From: Chromera velia
Lineage: Eukaryota > Sar > Chromeraceae
Direction of reading: 5' to 3'
Assembly: GCA_018398765.1 (NCBI GenBank)
Contig: JAHBMJ010001053.1
Span: forward strand, 1-36,404
Length of the DNA stretch: 36,404 nt
Shown here: one piece after another, positions 21,578-33,485 of the stretch
Layout: each line of letters starts with the position of its first letter
Position numbering within the stretch: the first letter of the stretch is position 1
Notes under the pieces: generated by a model
Told to the model about the DNA's origin: nothing
Seen by the model: only the letters and a program-made list of their open reading frames with translations
Databases searched by the model: none
Program-made: the position numbers and the translations under genes

Positions 21578-22322
21578 AGAGGAGTGAGTGAGTGAGTGAG
21601 TGAGTGAGAGTGGGTGAATCAGTGAGAGAAGAAGGTAAGCAGAGAGGGAGATAGAGAGGCAAGCGAAGAAACAGACGGGGAAGGGGTGGGGGATGCCTCG
21701 CATCACCTCCCATCTTTGGACTATCGGGGGCTGCGTCTCTCTGGGGACCTCTGGCTCCTTTCTGCCTGTCTACCGTCCGACTTCTTCTACTGATGAACAG
21801 ACAGACAGATCGACGTGTACACCGTTGAAGAAGAGTCCAGACTTGGCGGAAAGGAAGACAAAAGTGGTGCTGGGAGAGGGAGACAAAAGGGCAAACCAAC
21901 AGACCCGGAACGTGACTTTCTCCAGTTCCGCCACTCTTTCAAGCGCCTCCTGATGCTTCGTCCTCCATTCTGCGGGCAATGTTGATTCATTCATCCAAAC
22001 TCAATCAGTAAGTCAATCCATCGATCCAAGGTGTCTGACGCGCATCCCGATCCATCAATTCATCGATCGTGCCATCTAGCGGTCCGACGGTGCATGCATG
22101 CCCGTACATGCATGCAGTACAAACACATGCAGTACAAAGGGAGAGAGGGAATGAAACCATCCGGTGGGGCGAGTAAAGTTCCCCCTCTCTTCACGAGACC
22201 ATCCATCCTGACACACAAGCGCCATGGAGGGTTCGTGCGGGTTCGTGCGCGGGTCTTTCACACAACAAAGATGAGGCGCTTTCACACACTCTCACTCGTA
22301 ACCATACGCACAATCTTAGCGA

Positions 22323-22354
<32 letters not shown>

Positions 22355-23338
22355 GCGCGACACATCTTCCTCTAAGATACTGTCTATTTCGGGGCCTGCG
22401 GCAGGCCCACAGCTGAACAAATCAACACATGCAGCCAGCATCGATCGATCGACCCCTTCCATTCTGTCGATCGATCGAGGCATCGGACCGGGCAGAGACC
22501 TTCGTGAAGAGACCGACACCATTCATTGTGGGCGTGTGTGCATCTGTTTACATCTGTCTGCAAAAGAGTGCGTGTTTCTTAATTTCGGGACTGCGTCTGT
22601 GCGTGATTGTCTGATGCTACCTGACTGACCGCTTGTCTTCTTTACTGCTTGTGATGCCTTCCCTGCCGCTTCATCTGCCTTTGCCTGCAGAGCCTTGCAC
22701 TTTCCCTCTGTCTGGGTCTTGGAGGCTGCCAGGTCTGCTACCTGCCTCTTCAGTCTGGTGTTCTCTGCAACCAGCCGGGAGTCCCTCTCTCTGTCTCTGT
22801 CTCTCTGAGGAAAGGAGGAGGAGGCGGGTCCGGGGTCTCTGGAGGAAAAGGAGGGCTGATCATACGCGCTCCTCACTCTGTGCGTCTGTAGAGCGGCTGC
22901 AGCCCTTGCAAGACCAAGCCCCGTCTCCTTCCCTGCCCCTGGCGGTGTGGCCCCGTTCCAGTGAGATGAAAGCACAGGCACCAGTCTGGAGACGCCAGGA
23001 GTGTCTCTGGAGGTTCCGTTTCCAGTCTGCTGCTGGGATGGTGAACTCTCACCTCTTGCCTCTCCTTCATGAGAAACAGAAAGAGAGAGGGGCCGTCTGC
23101 CCCCTCCCTCTCCCGATGGGACTTGAAGACGATTATCCCGGAGCTGAACAGCCTGCAGGCAGGAGGGCAGCGGGAGGAGGCATCTTGAGACTGGATGCAT
23201 CTTGCTGTGTCAGACTGATCTTCTAGAGAATTGAGTCAACGAAGAAACGGGGAGGTTCCTTACCAGTGTATGCTTCATTGCCTTCAGGTGCCGTAAAAAT
23301 GGCTCCTGGGCTGCAAGCGGTTCTCCCGGGTCCGCCAT
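14579..23338 (-). CDS. IQ-motif coiled-coil protein with long low-complexity regions
   Basis: Proposed exons in transcript order: 23338-23264, 23152-22630, 21969-21917, 21528-21484, 21014-20993, 20849-20758, 20438-20048, 19770-19685, 19166-19080, 18771-17218, 16798-16466 and 15925-14579 (TGA). They join in frame to about 1535 residues. The start MADPGEPLAAQEPFLRHL is the first ATG of the first recognisable exon. Exons 2-9 are rich in Glu, Arg, Lys, Leu and Ala in heptad-like order (VAELEKV, ELERVEEELELAQR), so a coiled coil is likely. Exon 10 holds Ala/Gln runs (AAAAAVQQQQQREVEKEEE) and long Pro/Ser-rich disorder. The last exon opens with AIQQAFREHRRRRS, which fits the calmodulin-binding IQ pattern. 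Such architecture suggests a cytoskeletal or basal-body scaffold, but no family is recognised. The donor of exon 4 is the weak point: the stronger GTCTGT at 21470 gives the wrong phase. Confidence 0.78.
16962..17002. repeat. (TTTC)n and (GTTC)n microsatellite
   Basis: TTTC tetramers interrupted by GTTC tetramers, within the intron between the exons at 17218-18771 and 16466-16798 of the minus-strand gene. On the transcribed sense it is purine-rich. Confidence 0.9.
19296..19372. repeat. (CTGT)n microsatellite
   Basis: About 75 bases of CTGT tetramers with several CTCT variants, in the minus-strand gene's intron between exons 8 and 9 (19167-19684). Confidence 0.93.
19468..19507. repeat. (CA)n microsatellite with inverted TG tail
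   Basis: A CA run is followed by CGTGTGTGTG, giving a CA/TG palindrome that could extrude as a hairpin. It lies in the same intron as the CTGT repeat. Confidence 0.88.
21321..21373. repeat. (TTCC)n microsatellite
   Basis: About 50 bases of TTCC tetramers (GGAA on the sense strand of the minus-strand gene), inside the intron between exons 4 and 5. Confidence 0.93.
21529..21609. repeat. (CA)n then (GAGT)n microsatellites abutting a 3' splice site
   Basis: On the minus strand the TG run leads into GCGCGTGTGCAG, the acceptor of exon 4 of the IQ-motif gene, which starts at 21528. Further upstream on that strand is a run of CACT tetramers. Confidence 0.92.
22323..22356. repeat. (CT)n(CA)n microsatellite
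   Basis: A short CT run passes into a CA run in the minus-strand gene's intron between exons 2 and 3 (21970-22629). Confidence 0.88.
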
Positions 23339-24034
23339 GTTGAACTTCGAGTCCTTCCCGTGAGCGATACGCCAAAGGGGCCAAAACAACTGTTGCTCGT
23401 GGAAGGAGATTACGCACAAAGGATTATGTTCAGATCAAATGATGGCCCCCACTCTGATGGTGCGATTACGTGCTTCTAAATAATCAATTGATCCATGGTT
23501 TGAGCATTCAGAAAAGGAGTGCCACCGGGGTGGCGATTGCCGGATCGAGTCTGAGAGTCATCTGAGAGATTCTGAGAGTCAGTGGGAGGTCGGATCGAAC
23601 TCTGCAAGCATGGGCGCTCGAATTTGCGCGCGGAATCTGCTGTGCCTGTAGAGCATGCACGACAAAAGTTCGCTTTCCGGGCTCTTCGAGAGTTATTCCG
23701 GGGCCGTCCCAATTTAACTACAAGACGAGAGTTTCTGGAAAGAGAGCAAGATGAGAGAAGAGTCGGGCTAGCTGCTCCCGTTGAAGTGCGGCAATCGCAC
23801 ACTGACTCCAATGTTTGGCTTCTAATCATGTGGATTTGCTTGAATCCGGCTCTTTTCTCCAGATTGGTGCTTGAGTAGTACGTTGTCCGCATGAAGGAGG
23901 AATTTGTCGTCTGGGAGACGAGACATAGCGAGTTAGTTGGGCTTTTCTTTTTCCTATGATCAACCGGTTTTGGTGCCGCAGCAAGCAGCCGTGCACTTTC
24001 GACGAACGCAATTGACGTCGGTGGAATCAGTGGT
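23339..24034. promoter_or_regulatory. Divergent promoter region
   Basis: These 696 bases separate the start codons of two head-to-head genes, the IQ-motif protein (minus) and the membrane-anchored low-complexity protein (plus). The open frames on both strands overlap each other and show no domain, so they are probably not coding. Three CTGAGAG(T/A)-type repeats occur near 23550-23585, in the sequence CTGAGAGTCATCTGAGAG followed by ATTCTGAGAG. No TATA box stands out. Shared or bidirectional control is an inference from layout. Confidence 0.5.
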
Positions 24035-27000
24035 ATGAATTCGGACGCTGTCCGTCCACCTCCCCGCTACCTTGTAGACGAAGAATGGCAACAGCTCTAT
24101 CAATCTCAAGACCGGGAGGGGAGTGTGGCTGGGGGTGGGGGAGATGTGTCAATGGGGACATTTGAGGATGCGGGGGGCGTATTCCTGAACCACTCTTCGA
24201 ATGGTGTCCCCTTTTCGGACGTCCCCGACTTTGATGGCGCTTCGTCATTTCGAGGAGGAGGGGGAGGAGGCGATGCTCCATGGCAGTGGACTGCTTCTGA
24301 CGCGTCGGAAGGTAAGACTACCTTTCTCTCTGAGTGTAAAAACAGACATAAAGAAGGCCAAGGGAAAGGCAGGACAGGAAGAAAACCCTGTATTCGAGAG
24401 AGCTCTATGGAAGCAGTTTCTTGATGGGTCACTGTGAGCGCACTGTCGACTCTCCCGTCTCGTCTGTCTGTCTGTTCTTCTGTCGCGAAGGGTCTGCCTT
24501 CGTAGCCTTCCTGGAGATCCGTCTCTGTCTGTCTGCCGTGTCTGTCCGTTTGGGGTCCAATCTTTCTCAGACACTCTGATTATGGAGCCGGAGTGTCCTG
24601 CTTACCGTTCCGAGCCTTGATTCCATTTTGCTGTTCACTTAGCGGGGAAAAAAGGAGCAAAAAGTGGGAAGATGCAGAGAAGGGAGGTAGCAAGAAAGAG
24701 AGAGAGGACGAGGAGGAATGATCTGTGATCTGTCTTACAGAAGAAGAAAGGAAAGTGAAAAAGTACCTGTTCGTCTGTCTGTCTGCACGTGCAGCCCCTC
24801 CTGCTCCCCTTCCGAACCAAACTTCGGCCTCGGACTTCAACATCCTCCGAGACCTGCCGCACCTCATTCAGTCAGGGGCCTCCACGCCGTTCCCTCGTGA
24901 GACGGATCTCGGGGGAAGCCCCAATATGCCGCGAAGACTTGTCGGCCCGGAGGAATCAGCACGTCGGCCCCAAGATGCGGTGGGCCCGGGCTCTTGGGGA
25001 GGGAGGGAGACGGGCACAGGAGGAGGAGACGGGAGACCGACAGCGGCAGTTCAGCGACAACAGTGGAGTGCAAATGGGGGGGGGGACGTGAACAGTCGGT
25101 CTCTGGCATCGTCTCACGCTTCTTTTTCTGTGTCCGGCAGAACTCCCCTGCCAGCAGACACCAATCAGAAGTCGGCAGCAGCAGAGATAGAAACGAAGAC
25201 CGAGACGGCCAGGCAGGCTGCATCTCTTCTGCAGTACCCTTCTCCTAGTGGCGGTGGGCCTTCAGGGGAGGACCCAGAGTTCTGCAGCAGCAGCAGCAGC
25301 AGCCAGAGGAACAACGGCCCAGTTCCTCCGCCCACGTGGATCGGAGACAGAGGAGGAGGAGGGGGAGGGTCTGCGCCTTCTCATGCGGGCCCCACGTCGA
25401 TGGAGTCCATTCCGAAAGCACCCGCAGGACCCCCGCCTCACGCGTCGCATCGTCACTCTCCAAATCCATTCCCTTTCCCCCCGCAACCCCAGGCAGGGGG
25501 AGGGAAGGCTCACCAATACCCCCCCCAACAACATCACCAGCAGCAGCATCAGGCAGGACGAGGGGTGTCTTCGTCCTCTCCTCAGAGTTTCTCTGCTGAG
25601 GCCGGGGGACCAGCGTCTGGGTCTGGAGGAGGATGGGGGGCTGGCAGTGGGGGGGGGCAGCCTTTGTTGTCTTTTTCTCCTCCTCAGGCTCCTCCCGGTC
25701 AGCCCCCTTCCTCCAACAGGCCGGCTTCTTCTTCCTTTCCTCAGCATTATCAGCAGACAGGAAATTCTGGAGGAGGGCATCAGCATCCCTCTTCCTCTTC
25801 CTCCTCACACACCCCCAATGGGGCGCGTCCGTCTCCCCGTCTCCAGCACCAACAACCGCCAGATCACTGGGGGGCTGCGGCTGGGGGTGGGATGGGGGGT
25901 GGGGGGAACTTTCAAGACAACCAGCAGAAGAGCTCTCACGGCCCTTCTGCTCCGGGAAGGGACTACGATTCCCGTCCTAACCACGTCCCCCCCCCCTTCG
26001 GACTGCCCCCCTCTCAACACACCCATCCAGGAGCTTCGGTAGACACTCCGAACACACCCCAACAGCAGCAGTGGGGGNNNGTGGGGGGGGGGGGTTCCCC
26101 TTCCGCCCCCCATGGGCCGTCACGGCCTTCACTCTCCATTTCCTGACGGGGGTGTGCCCTCTTCCGTCTCGATGGAGAGGGACGCACACTCACACCCAGG
26201 AGGAGCAAAAGCTTCTGGGGGACTTCGGAGGAGGGCCACCTCTCCCCCTCCTGCACCAAGCGGCGGCAAGCACTCAACTAACCCTTCTCACCCCTACTCC
26301 TCGCCCAACTTTCAGTCCCAGCAACAGCAACAGGGTGCGCGAGGGCAGCACCCTAACATGTCTATGGGCACTCCCCCATCTCATCAACCTCCACCTCCCC
26401 CACTCCCTCCTCCTCCCGGCCACCCCCTGGCACACAAGCCCTCCGACCCCCACCAGAGCCCCAACAACACAGTTACTGCTGAGCCTGCTTTGTATGCCCA
26501 ACCCAGGTCTATCACCGAAGGGTCATCTCACCAGCACCCATCGCCTTCTGCAGGCCCAGCGAGTGGGTCTCTGTCTACCCCTGGCAGCAGCACTACTCAC
26601 GGGGGGGGTGCGCCTTCACTGAGCAGTCACGGAAGTTCGATCGGGGGCCCTGCCCACTCCACGCCCCATTCTTCGCATTCCCAAAACCATACGCAACCAC
26701 AACAGCACTCAGAGCGGAAACACCCCACTCATCACCCTCCTCCCCACGGATCGCACTCCCAGCTTCCTTCCTCCTCAGGCAGCATCACGAATACAGCCGC
26801 CACCCCCTCTTCTGTCAGCACCTTGGTAGGATCAGGGAATCCAACTTCCCCTCTGCATCATCCAGAGCACCCCATACAGGTCCGAGTGTTGCAGCAGTCA
26901 CACGGAGGATCCTCTGATGCAAATGCCAAACCCGGTGCCGCCGGCCTGTCCCGATCCCAGACCGAGAAGGGCCCCGCACAGGCCAAGGGAGGGTCCAGAT

Positions 27001-29651
27001 CTCCAAGTGAGGGGGGATCATCAGGCAAAGAGCAGTCAGCAGGAGGAGACACATGCACTCCCACTCCTCCTCTGCCTGCCTCTCAATCGGCCCCCCCTCC
27101 CCCGCCCCCCCCCGGGTCCTCCCCACCCTTCCCCCCGCTTCTCAACCAAGGAGGAGGAGCGGGAGGGGGAGGAGGAGGGAACCACAGCCACAGCCACCAC
27201 GCGATGATGATGCCGAACAGCCATCACCACCACCAGGGGTATACTTGGAGACGGAACGCCCCCCCGGCAGACCGCCCTCTGGTTAGCTCCGCTGAGTCAG
27301 GGGGTGCACAGAGTCACGCACAACAACAACAAGGGCAGCAGCCTGGCCAGGGGCATCTTTCTTCTGCTGCTCCTTCTTCTGCTTCCTCAGGGAAGCCGGG
27401 GGGGGTCTCCAAGGGAAGTGGGGGCAAGAAAAACCTCACGCTTGTACCCAAACACCCAGAGCAACAGAAACAGCAGCAGCAGACTGAACACTCGTCTAGG
27501 GGGTCAGGCGGTGCGAGTGCAAAATCCGGTCTTCCGGGACCGCCCCCTCCTTCCAGAGAGGCCGCCGACCCGCACCACCAGCACGCAGGTGTTAAAGTTC
27601 TCACGGGGCCCGACCGCATGGTGAGGGGAGTAGAGGAGCAAAAGAAGAATGACCTTCTTCTTTCCCATACACATGTAGAGGATCAGAAGGGTGGCGGTAT
27701 GTCCTCTTCCTCTTCCTCTGCCTCTGCAGGGTCTTCAAAGAGCAATGCGACGGCGGTGCACCACCCAACTATGCCTCAACATGCCCACCCAACCAGACCG
27801 CCTCCCCATCCAAAAACTGCAGCTGCCCCTTTCCCCCGATCTTCTCCTGCTGTCGAAGATGCCTCCCTGCAGCAGCCCGCATTGCAACCCCCTCCGCAGC
27901 CTCCTCCCGGTCCTGTGCCCCTAGGAGATGCCGCCGCGTCCCCTACTATTCTCGGTTCATCCCACCCTTCGGCCTCTGCCTCTGCTCTTCGGTCCGCGTC
28001 TCCCCTTCGTTCTCCCAACAGCAGGCTGCTTGCAGAGCCAGACTCGCAACAACCCCCAGAGAGTCAGCAGAAAGGGACCGAGAAAGAGACTCCGGGGGCC
28101 TCTCAGCCTGCTTCTCTTTCCCTTGAACATCAACACGCCAACAGCAGCAGCAGCAGCAGAGGAACCCCCCCCATTCCCCCCCATGCTGCGACTGCGCAGT
28201 CCCAGAAGACGGGCGGACCGAAACAGCCTCAGCAGCAGGGGGTTGCAAGTAAGCAGGCAGGCGTAGAGAGTGGTGGTTCTGCTCTAGTGAGCACACATCA
28301 GCAGAATCCGAACCCGAAGGCTGCCGGGGTTCTTACTGTCAACCAGACCAGAGATGGAGTTCGCGTTCTGGCGGCCCCAAGCGGGCCCCGGCTTGTCCCG
28401 AAGGCCGCCCCCGGCGTTCCCCCCCTAGTGGTCCCACAGCAGCAGCAGCAGTCTGTGCCGGCACAGGCCCCCTCTCCCCTCAAATCCCCTCCCGCAGCGT
28501 CTCTAGGTACCTCCACAGTGCTGTTGCAACACCAACAGAAGTGTTGCACCAAGTGCGGGACGGCCTATCCAGAGCACGTCCAAAATGCCTTGACAGTCTT
28601 TGCAGCCAATGCAGAGAGAAGACGACAGCAGGAGGATGAACCTGCGGTCTTCAGCTATAGATCGCCTTCGCCCTCTGTGACTCCGTCAGTGATGAATGTG
28701 GAAGTGGAGCCGTCTGAGTACTCGATTGGCCGTACTCGTCGAGAAAGGGAAAAGTTGGGGGGGAAATTGGGTCCCGGAAAGCGAAAAAAGAGGGCGGCCC
28801 CGATTCCGTCTCTGCCATCGGGGGGCACCTTGAAGAAACGGGAAGAGGAGAAAGACCCAGATTGTCCAATCGCGGCACTGTGTAACTCGGCCTCTGCCCG
28901 TTCGCTTTTATCCTCATGTGCCGCTTCGTGCGGGACGACTTGCAAACCCCCGTTGCTTGACCGATTGACAAAAACAGAAAATCACTCCGACGCTGAATCG
29001 AAATCTTCAGCGCGCGACCGGAAGCCGCTCCCTACTGCAATCAGCATTCGTTCAATGAAGGCCAAAGAGGTCGAGATCCCTTCAGGAGAGGCTGCAAAGG
29101 AGTCGGCCTCCTCCGGCTTTTCCCTCAACTTCCTCAAAATGCACCAAGAGGATCCCTCAGCAGAATACTTTGACGTCACAAAGAACAGCATGGCGGCACC
29201 GTTGCAACGTCGCACCTTGAAGAAAGAGAAGGGGAAGGAAGAGGGGGGGAAGTCGGTGAGTTCGGTACAAGGAGAGAAGGGGGGGAGCCAACCGTCCACC
29301 TCAGCGGACCAGGAGGCTGTGGTCCAGGGCAGCGAGACAGCAGCCGGGAAGGTTATGGGGGGGCAGACGGGGGCAGAGGCCCTTGAAGGACCTGCTCTTG
29401 GAGAGAAGACAAAAGACCCCCCCGGGGGGGAAGTACGGCAGCATAAGCCCGAGGCTCCCTCCGGCTCCCCGAAAAAGAAGGTTGAAGGGAGGGCGGTGAG
29501 ACGGAAACTCGTTGAGAGGTTAGGGCCTCGGCAGGTTCTCCTTCTGTCCGGAGGAGGGGCCGTTGGTGTGATCGGAGCGTTTGTTCTTGTGCAGGGGCTC
29601 CAGGGGGTTGTGACTCTTTCCTCTCGGCTCTTTCGGGGGTGGGGGAGATGA
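24035..29651 (+). CDS. Large Pro/Ser/Gln/His-rich protein with a C-terminal membrane anchor
   Basis: Exon 1 is 24035-24311 (phase 1, GTAAGA donor); exon 2 is 24795-29651 (TGA), after a CACGTGCAG acceptor. The product is about 1710 residues. The N-terminus, MNSDAVRPPPRYLVDEEWQ, looks ordered and acidic. Most of exon 2 is disordered: runs of Gln, Gly, Pro, Ser and His, with HHHHQG near 27220. A more ordered C-terminal third holds a CCTKCG cluster (28543-28560), a basic tract (GKRKKR), a second cysteine-rich patch (CAASCGTTC) and the motif FSLNFLKMHQEDPSAEYFD. Just before the stop, VLLLSGGGAVGVIGAFVLVQ (about 29535-29594) is a probable single transmembrane segment, so the protein may be tail-anchored. 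An N gap at 26078-26080 inside poly-G shifts the frame; coding is clear on both sides, so this is probably an assembly error. I recognise no family. Confidence 0.78.
26073..26092. other. Unresolved poly-G gap inside coding exon
   Basis: A tract of Gs holds three Ns at 26078-26080. The open frame from 24795 runs into an early TGA at 26144-26146, while the frame that starts at about 26100 stays open to 29651. A tract mis-sized by one or two bases would explain the break. Confidence 0.85.
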
Positions 29652-30396
29652 GAAGGGACGACAAAGGAAGGAGGGGCAAAAGAAAGAAAGTTGTGGATGG
29701 TAGAAGGTACATGGAAAGAGTGGAGGCATGCAGAGGGGCATCGAGAGAAATGTGGAGGAAAGGGTGGGTGCTTTTCGTCATCTGTCTGTTCTCACTGTTT
29801 CTTGTTTTTTGTTGCCTTGGGAGGCTGCTTTGATTTTTGTGTTCTTTTTTTTGCTTTGGTTCCAGTCCCCACGAAGACCTTGATTGATGTTGCCAGCCTG
29901 CCTCGGCTGTGGACGAATCATCTATCTGCATTGCGGGTGGGAGGGTGGGTGCATGGGGGGGGGGCATCTTGTTGACGGAAGTCCTTTCCTCCTCTTCTGT
30001 CAATTCGCTCGCTAGTCGGCCGGTGTGTCTTCATCGGCAGAGGCGAGGATAGAAGGAGGGAAGGGCAAAGGGAGGGGAGGGGAGGCAGTGCAGAAAAAAA
30101 GAAAAGTGGCGGCGGGGGGGCCTGTTGACTGGTTGACTAGATCCGGCTGTGTTCTTTTCATGACCACATGATTTTGCAAGGGAAAATACAAAGCGTGGGA
30201 GAGTTTGGGGAGGGATGCGTGTGCGCAGTGCAGACAGGCAGGCGTCTGTTGCGTCTGTCTGTATCTTTGGAAGACGAACAAGAACAAGAGAAGTGTTGGT
30301 CCCTTTTTCGTTCAACGCGTGTTTGTTGACTGACTTTGGACTGATGGGAAGATGGGGTGGAGTGATGCTTCAACTTTCCTTCTTTCGATCTTTCCT

Positions 30397-30432
<36 letters not shown>

Positions 30433-31150
30433 TTCTTAGATGAAAGAATTGTGCTGACCAGCCACCAATTTTTATGTCTTTCGTCCTTCTATTCTTTGTT
30501 CCTTTCTCTGTCTGATGGATGGAGGGGAGCGGGAGGGAGGGAGGGTCGATGAGGACATGCAGACGGAATGAATGTAGATTCCTTCCTTTTCTGGTCTGGA
30601 CATGCAGAAGAAGGAGGGGAGAGGAGAAGAAAGCGAAAGGGCGAGAGGGGAAAAGAACGACGAAGGATCGAGGAAAAGAAGGAAGATGGTAGAGCGCACC
30701 AAAATTTGATTTGAGATTTGCCTCCTTTTTTCCTGTTTTGCATGACTGAGTGGTTCCCTCCCTGTAGCCTTCTTTCTTGCCAGCATGAATTGTCTGTCTG
30801 TCTAGCTGTCGAGCTGGCGGGCTGTCTAGCTGCTTGCCGCTCTCAGTTGGGAGGCTCTTTGTTTGTTTGTTTGATTGTGCCTTGGAATCTGGAATGCCAA
30901 TTGTCTTTTGGACTCGTGGGGAGGAAGACGGTGTCTCTCTCCGCTCTTCTTTCTTTCTTTGTTTCTTTCTTGGCTTGGCTTGGTTTGGCCTGGAGACTCC
31001 ACGGTAGAGGGGATGGGGAGGTCATTCAGGGGGATGGAGCAGGANGGGGGGGGGGGGGAAGAGCTGTTTCGCTTGAGTACTATTTATTTCATCGTTGTCT
31101 GTGCGGTGCCCGTGCATCTAAGCCAGCGATATCGTTCGCGGAGGGAAACG

Positions 31151-31187
31151 CAGGGAGGGAGGGAGGGAGGGAGGGAGGGAGGGAGGA
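31151..31187. repeat. (GGGA)n microsatellite
   Basis: Eight or nine GGGA tetramers on the plus strand. The repeated GGG blocks are able to form a G-quadruplex. Confidence 0.92.
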
Positions 31188-32351
31188 AAAAAGTCTTCAC
31201 TCACATGCCAGATGGGAAGAGGGAGAGAAGAAGAGGAAGGACTGAAAAAGACTGCATGCATTTCGGTTCAGAAGTGGAAGGACTCGTTTGCGTCTCTGTC
31301 CGCGCGCTCTCTCACTTTTCTCGTCACCGTTCGTACATTTCTTTCTGTCATTGCATGGCCCTGTAGCATGGCACCACTCTTTCTTATGATTTCACGTTTC
31401 GATTTTTTGCCCGCCGACCCTCTCTCCGTCCCTCTCCTTTCCCCCTTCAGTTGGTTTTCCAGATAGAGAGATAGACAGACAGACCTACAGGAAGAGACAA
31501 TGACAGACAGAAGATCTTGGGGAGAGTGGCAGAATGGGTGTACCACCATGGGAGTATGGAGGGAAAGTCCCGTTCCTCTCTTGTATTGCCTGGTGGTTGG
31601 TGATGGTTCAGACAGAAAGGATGAAGAAAGAGATGCAGACTTAATTCTTAGAATGACTGCATTCATGAAACGGTTCCAGTCTCGACAGACAAATGCGTGC
31701 TTGCATCCATCCGATCCGATCCATGTGGAATGGGGGCCCCTCCTTCCTTCCTTCCTTCCTTCCTGCCTTCCTGACTGAGGATTCTATCCTTTTCTGCAGT
31801 GTTCACTTCTTGGCTCAGGAAAGAGCATCCGTCTGCTTGTCTGTGTGTCCATCTTCGTATCTGTGTTGTCGATTTGATAAGAGTCTCGGGGAAGGAAGGA
31901 TGAACTAGGGGTTTCTCTGGGAGGGGAAGAGGGAGGGTGTCTCGGTAAGTTAGTCATCAAGTTAGTTCATCAACTAACCAATCGACCCGTCAGATGGATG
32001 GGAGAGGGAAGGGGGAAAAAAAGGAGCCGGTGGATGAACGGAATGGAATCGAATGGAATCAAGCAGCAATGAGATGGATTTTGGTGCACGCATCTGAGCT
32101 CGTGTCCGTATTTTTCGTGTGAAACTGTCTCTCTCACACCACGATCCTTCTGGGTTGCGTTCGTTCAGCCACTCGTTTATTCATTCATTCCGGCTCTTCC
32201 TTCTGTCCCCTTCACAGGGGATACGCGAAAGAAAGAGCAACGCAAATTAAAGGATAGAAAGAAAGCGTCTTTAGCCTGTTTCAAACACGAAAGAAGAGAG
32301 AGAAGCGCTTGCTCCAACTTCTATTTTTGGCCGCATGTTTCGTTGACCTGA

Positions 32352-32490
32352 TCTCTCTCTCTCTCTCTCTCGCTCGCTCGATATCTCTCTCTCTGTATTT
32401 GTGTGTGCGTATGTATGTATGCATGCATGCATGCATGTACGCATGCATGTATGTGTGTGTGTGTGTGCGCGCGCACATGCGTGTGTGCGT
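32352..32490. repeat. Compound (CT)n, (GCAT)n, (TG)n microsatellite
   Basis: A CT run, then ATGT and GCAT tetramers, then TG and GC alternation. The GCATGCAT core is self-complementary and alternating purine-pyrimidine. Confidence 0.9.
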
Positions 32491-33324
32491 GCGTGTCCAC
32501 GTCATGCTCCTTACTTGTCCTTCATGTTTTTTCTCTCTTTCTTGCTTCACGGAGGAAGGAAACGAGTGAGTGAGTGAGTGAGTTGGTGAGTGACTGAATG
32601 GGTGGGTGGGCGGTCGGGTGGTGCCTCCGTTGTGGTTGGAGGGGAAATTGCAGACGGGAGCGAGGGAGGGAGGGTTTCGATGTTGGTTGGATGACTCCAT
32701 TTGTTAATCGGCGGTTTTCTGTTTTTGCTCCTTCCTTTTTGCTGGTGCGTGCCTGTGTGTTTGTCGATTTGTGTTTGTCTCCTCGTCTGCGCATGCAGAA
32801 TTGAGGGAGCAAGAGGCAGACCGCAACTTGGCGCGTTTGTGCCTAAACTCCTTCTTTTTTCATGTGCTCGGCTTGTCGTCTTGATTGAATGTCGCTGCCC
32901 CTACATTTTCCTTCACGGTGTAAAGTAGCGCTACTTCGTTCGGTTTAACTCACAGACAGTCTTGATGGTCTGGGACGTGGAAGGGGAAGGGATGCATGAG
33001 GGTTGCTTGCATATGCGTGCGGAAGGTTTCCATGTGTCGTTCCTGTATCTTTTTTCAGCCGGACAAAAGTGCAAAAGTACTTCCAGATGAGTCTTCGGAA
33101 TCATTCGGTTAATTGCGTCGTTCCTTTATGAATCAATCAAATAGGGGGGGGATTCGGTAGTCAGCCATGCATTTTCTGTCTCCGTGTGCTTCTTTCCTTC
33201 GCAATGTGTCTGTCTTGTCGTGTCGTGTGTGTGCTGCGGCTGCTGGTTTGCAATGAAGGATGGGCCGGGATTCCTCCCACACGGCATATTCGGGGTGGTG
33301 CATCAGAAAAGGGAATCAAATTTC

Positions 33325-33355
<31 letters not shown>

Positions 33356-33356
33356 T
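33325..33356. repeat. (TTTC)n microsatellite
   Basis: About eight TTTC tetramers in the gene-poor right part of the window. Confidence 0.92.
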
Positions 33357-33485
33357 GCCTTTTTTGTTCTTCATCCATCCATCATGAAGTAAGTAGGTTC
33401 CTTTGATTGTCCCTCGCTCCGCCGCCTGTCTGTCTGCGTCTATCAGTCCACTCATGGACTTACTTCGGTTTCCATTCCTACAGGA

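Larger units (their letters stand above)
29652..32780. other. Gene-poor region with microsatellites
   Basis: No convincing coding region on either strand. It holds the 3' flank of the large membrane-anchored gene, a CT run (about 30400-30429), a poly-G tract with an N at 31045, a GGGA repeat (about 31151-31187), a TTCC repeat (about 31741-31764) and CT, GCAT and GTGT repeats at 32352-32490. Open frames here are low complexity. Confidence 0.65.

Noticed and set aside
23476-23892. 138-codon minus-strand frame overlapping a 98-codon plus-strand frame in the divergent promoter region
   Set aside because: Neither shows a domain or splice context, and they are mirror images of the same DNA.
25245-25808. 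Minus-strand and alternative-frame proteins opposite the large Gln/Pro-rich exon
   Set aside because: GC-rich repeats keep several frames open; only the frame joined in phase to exon 1 and continuing to the membrane anchor is credible.
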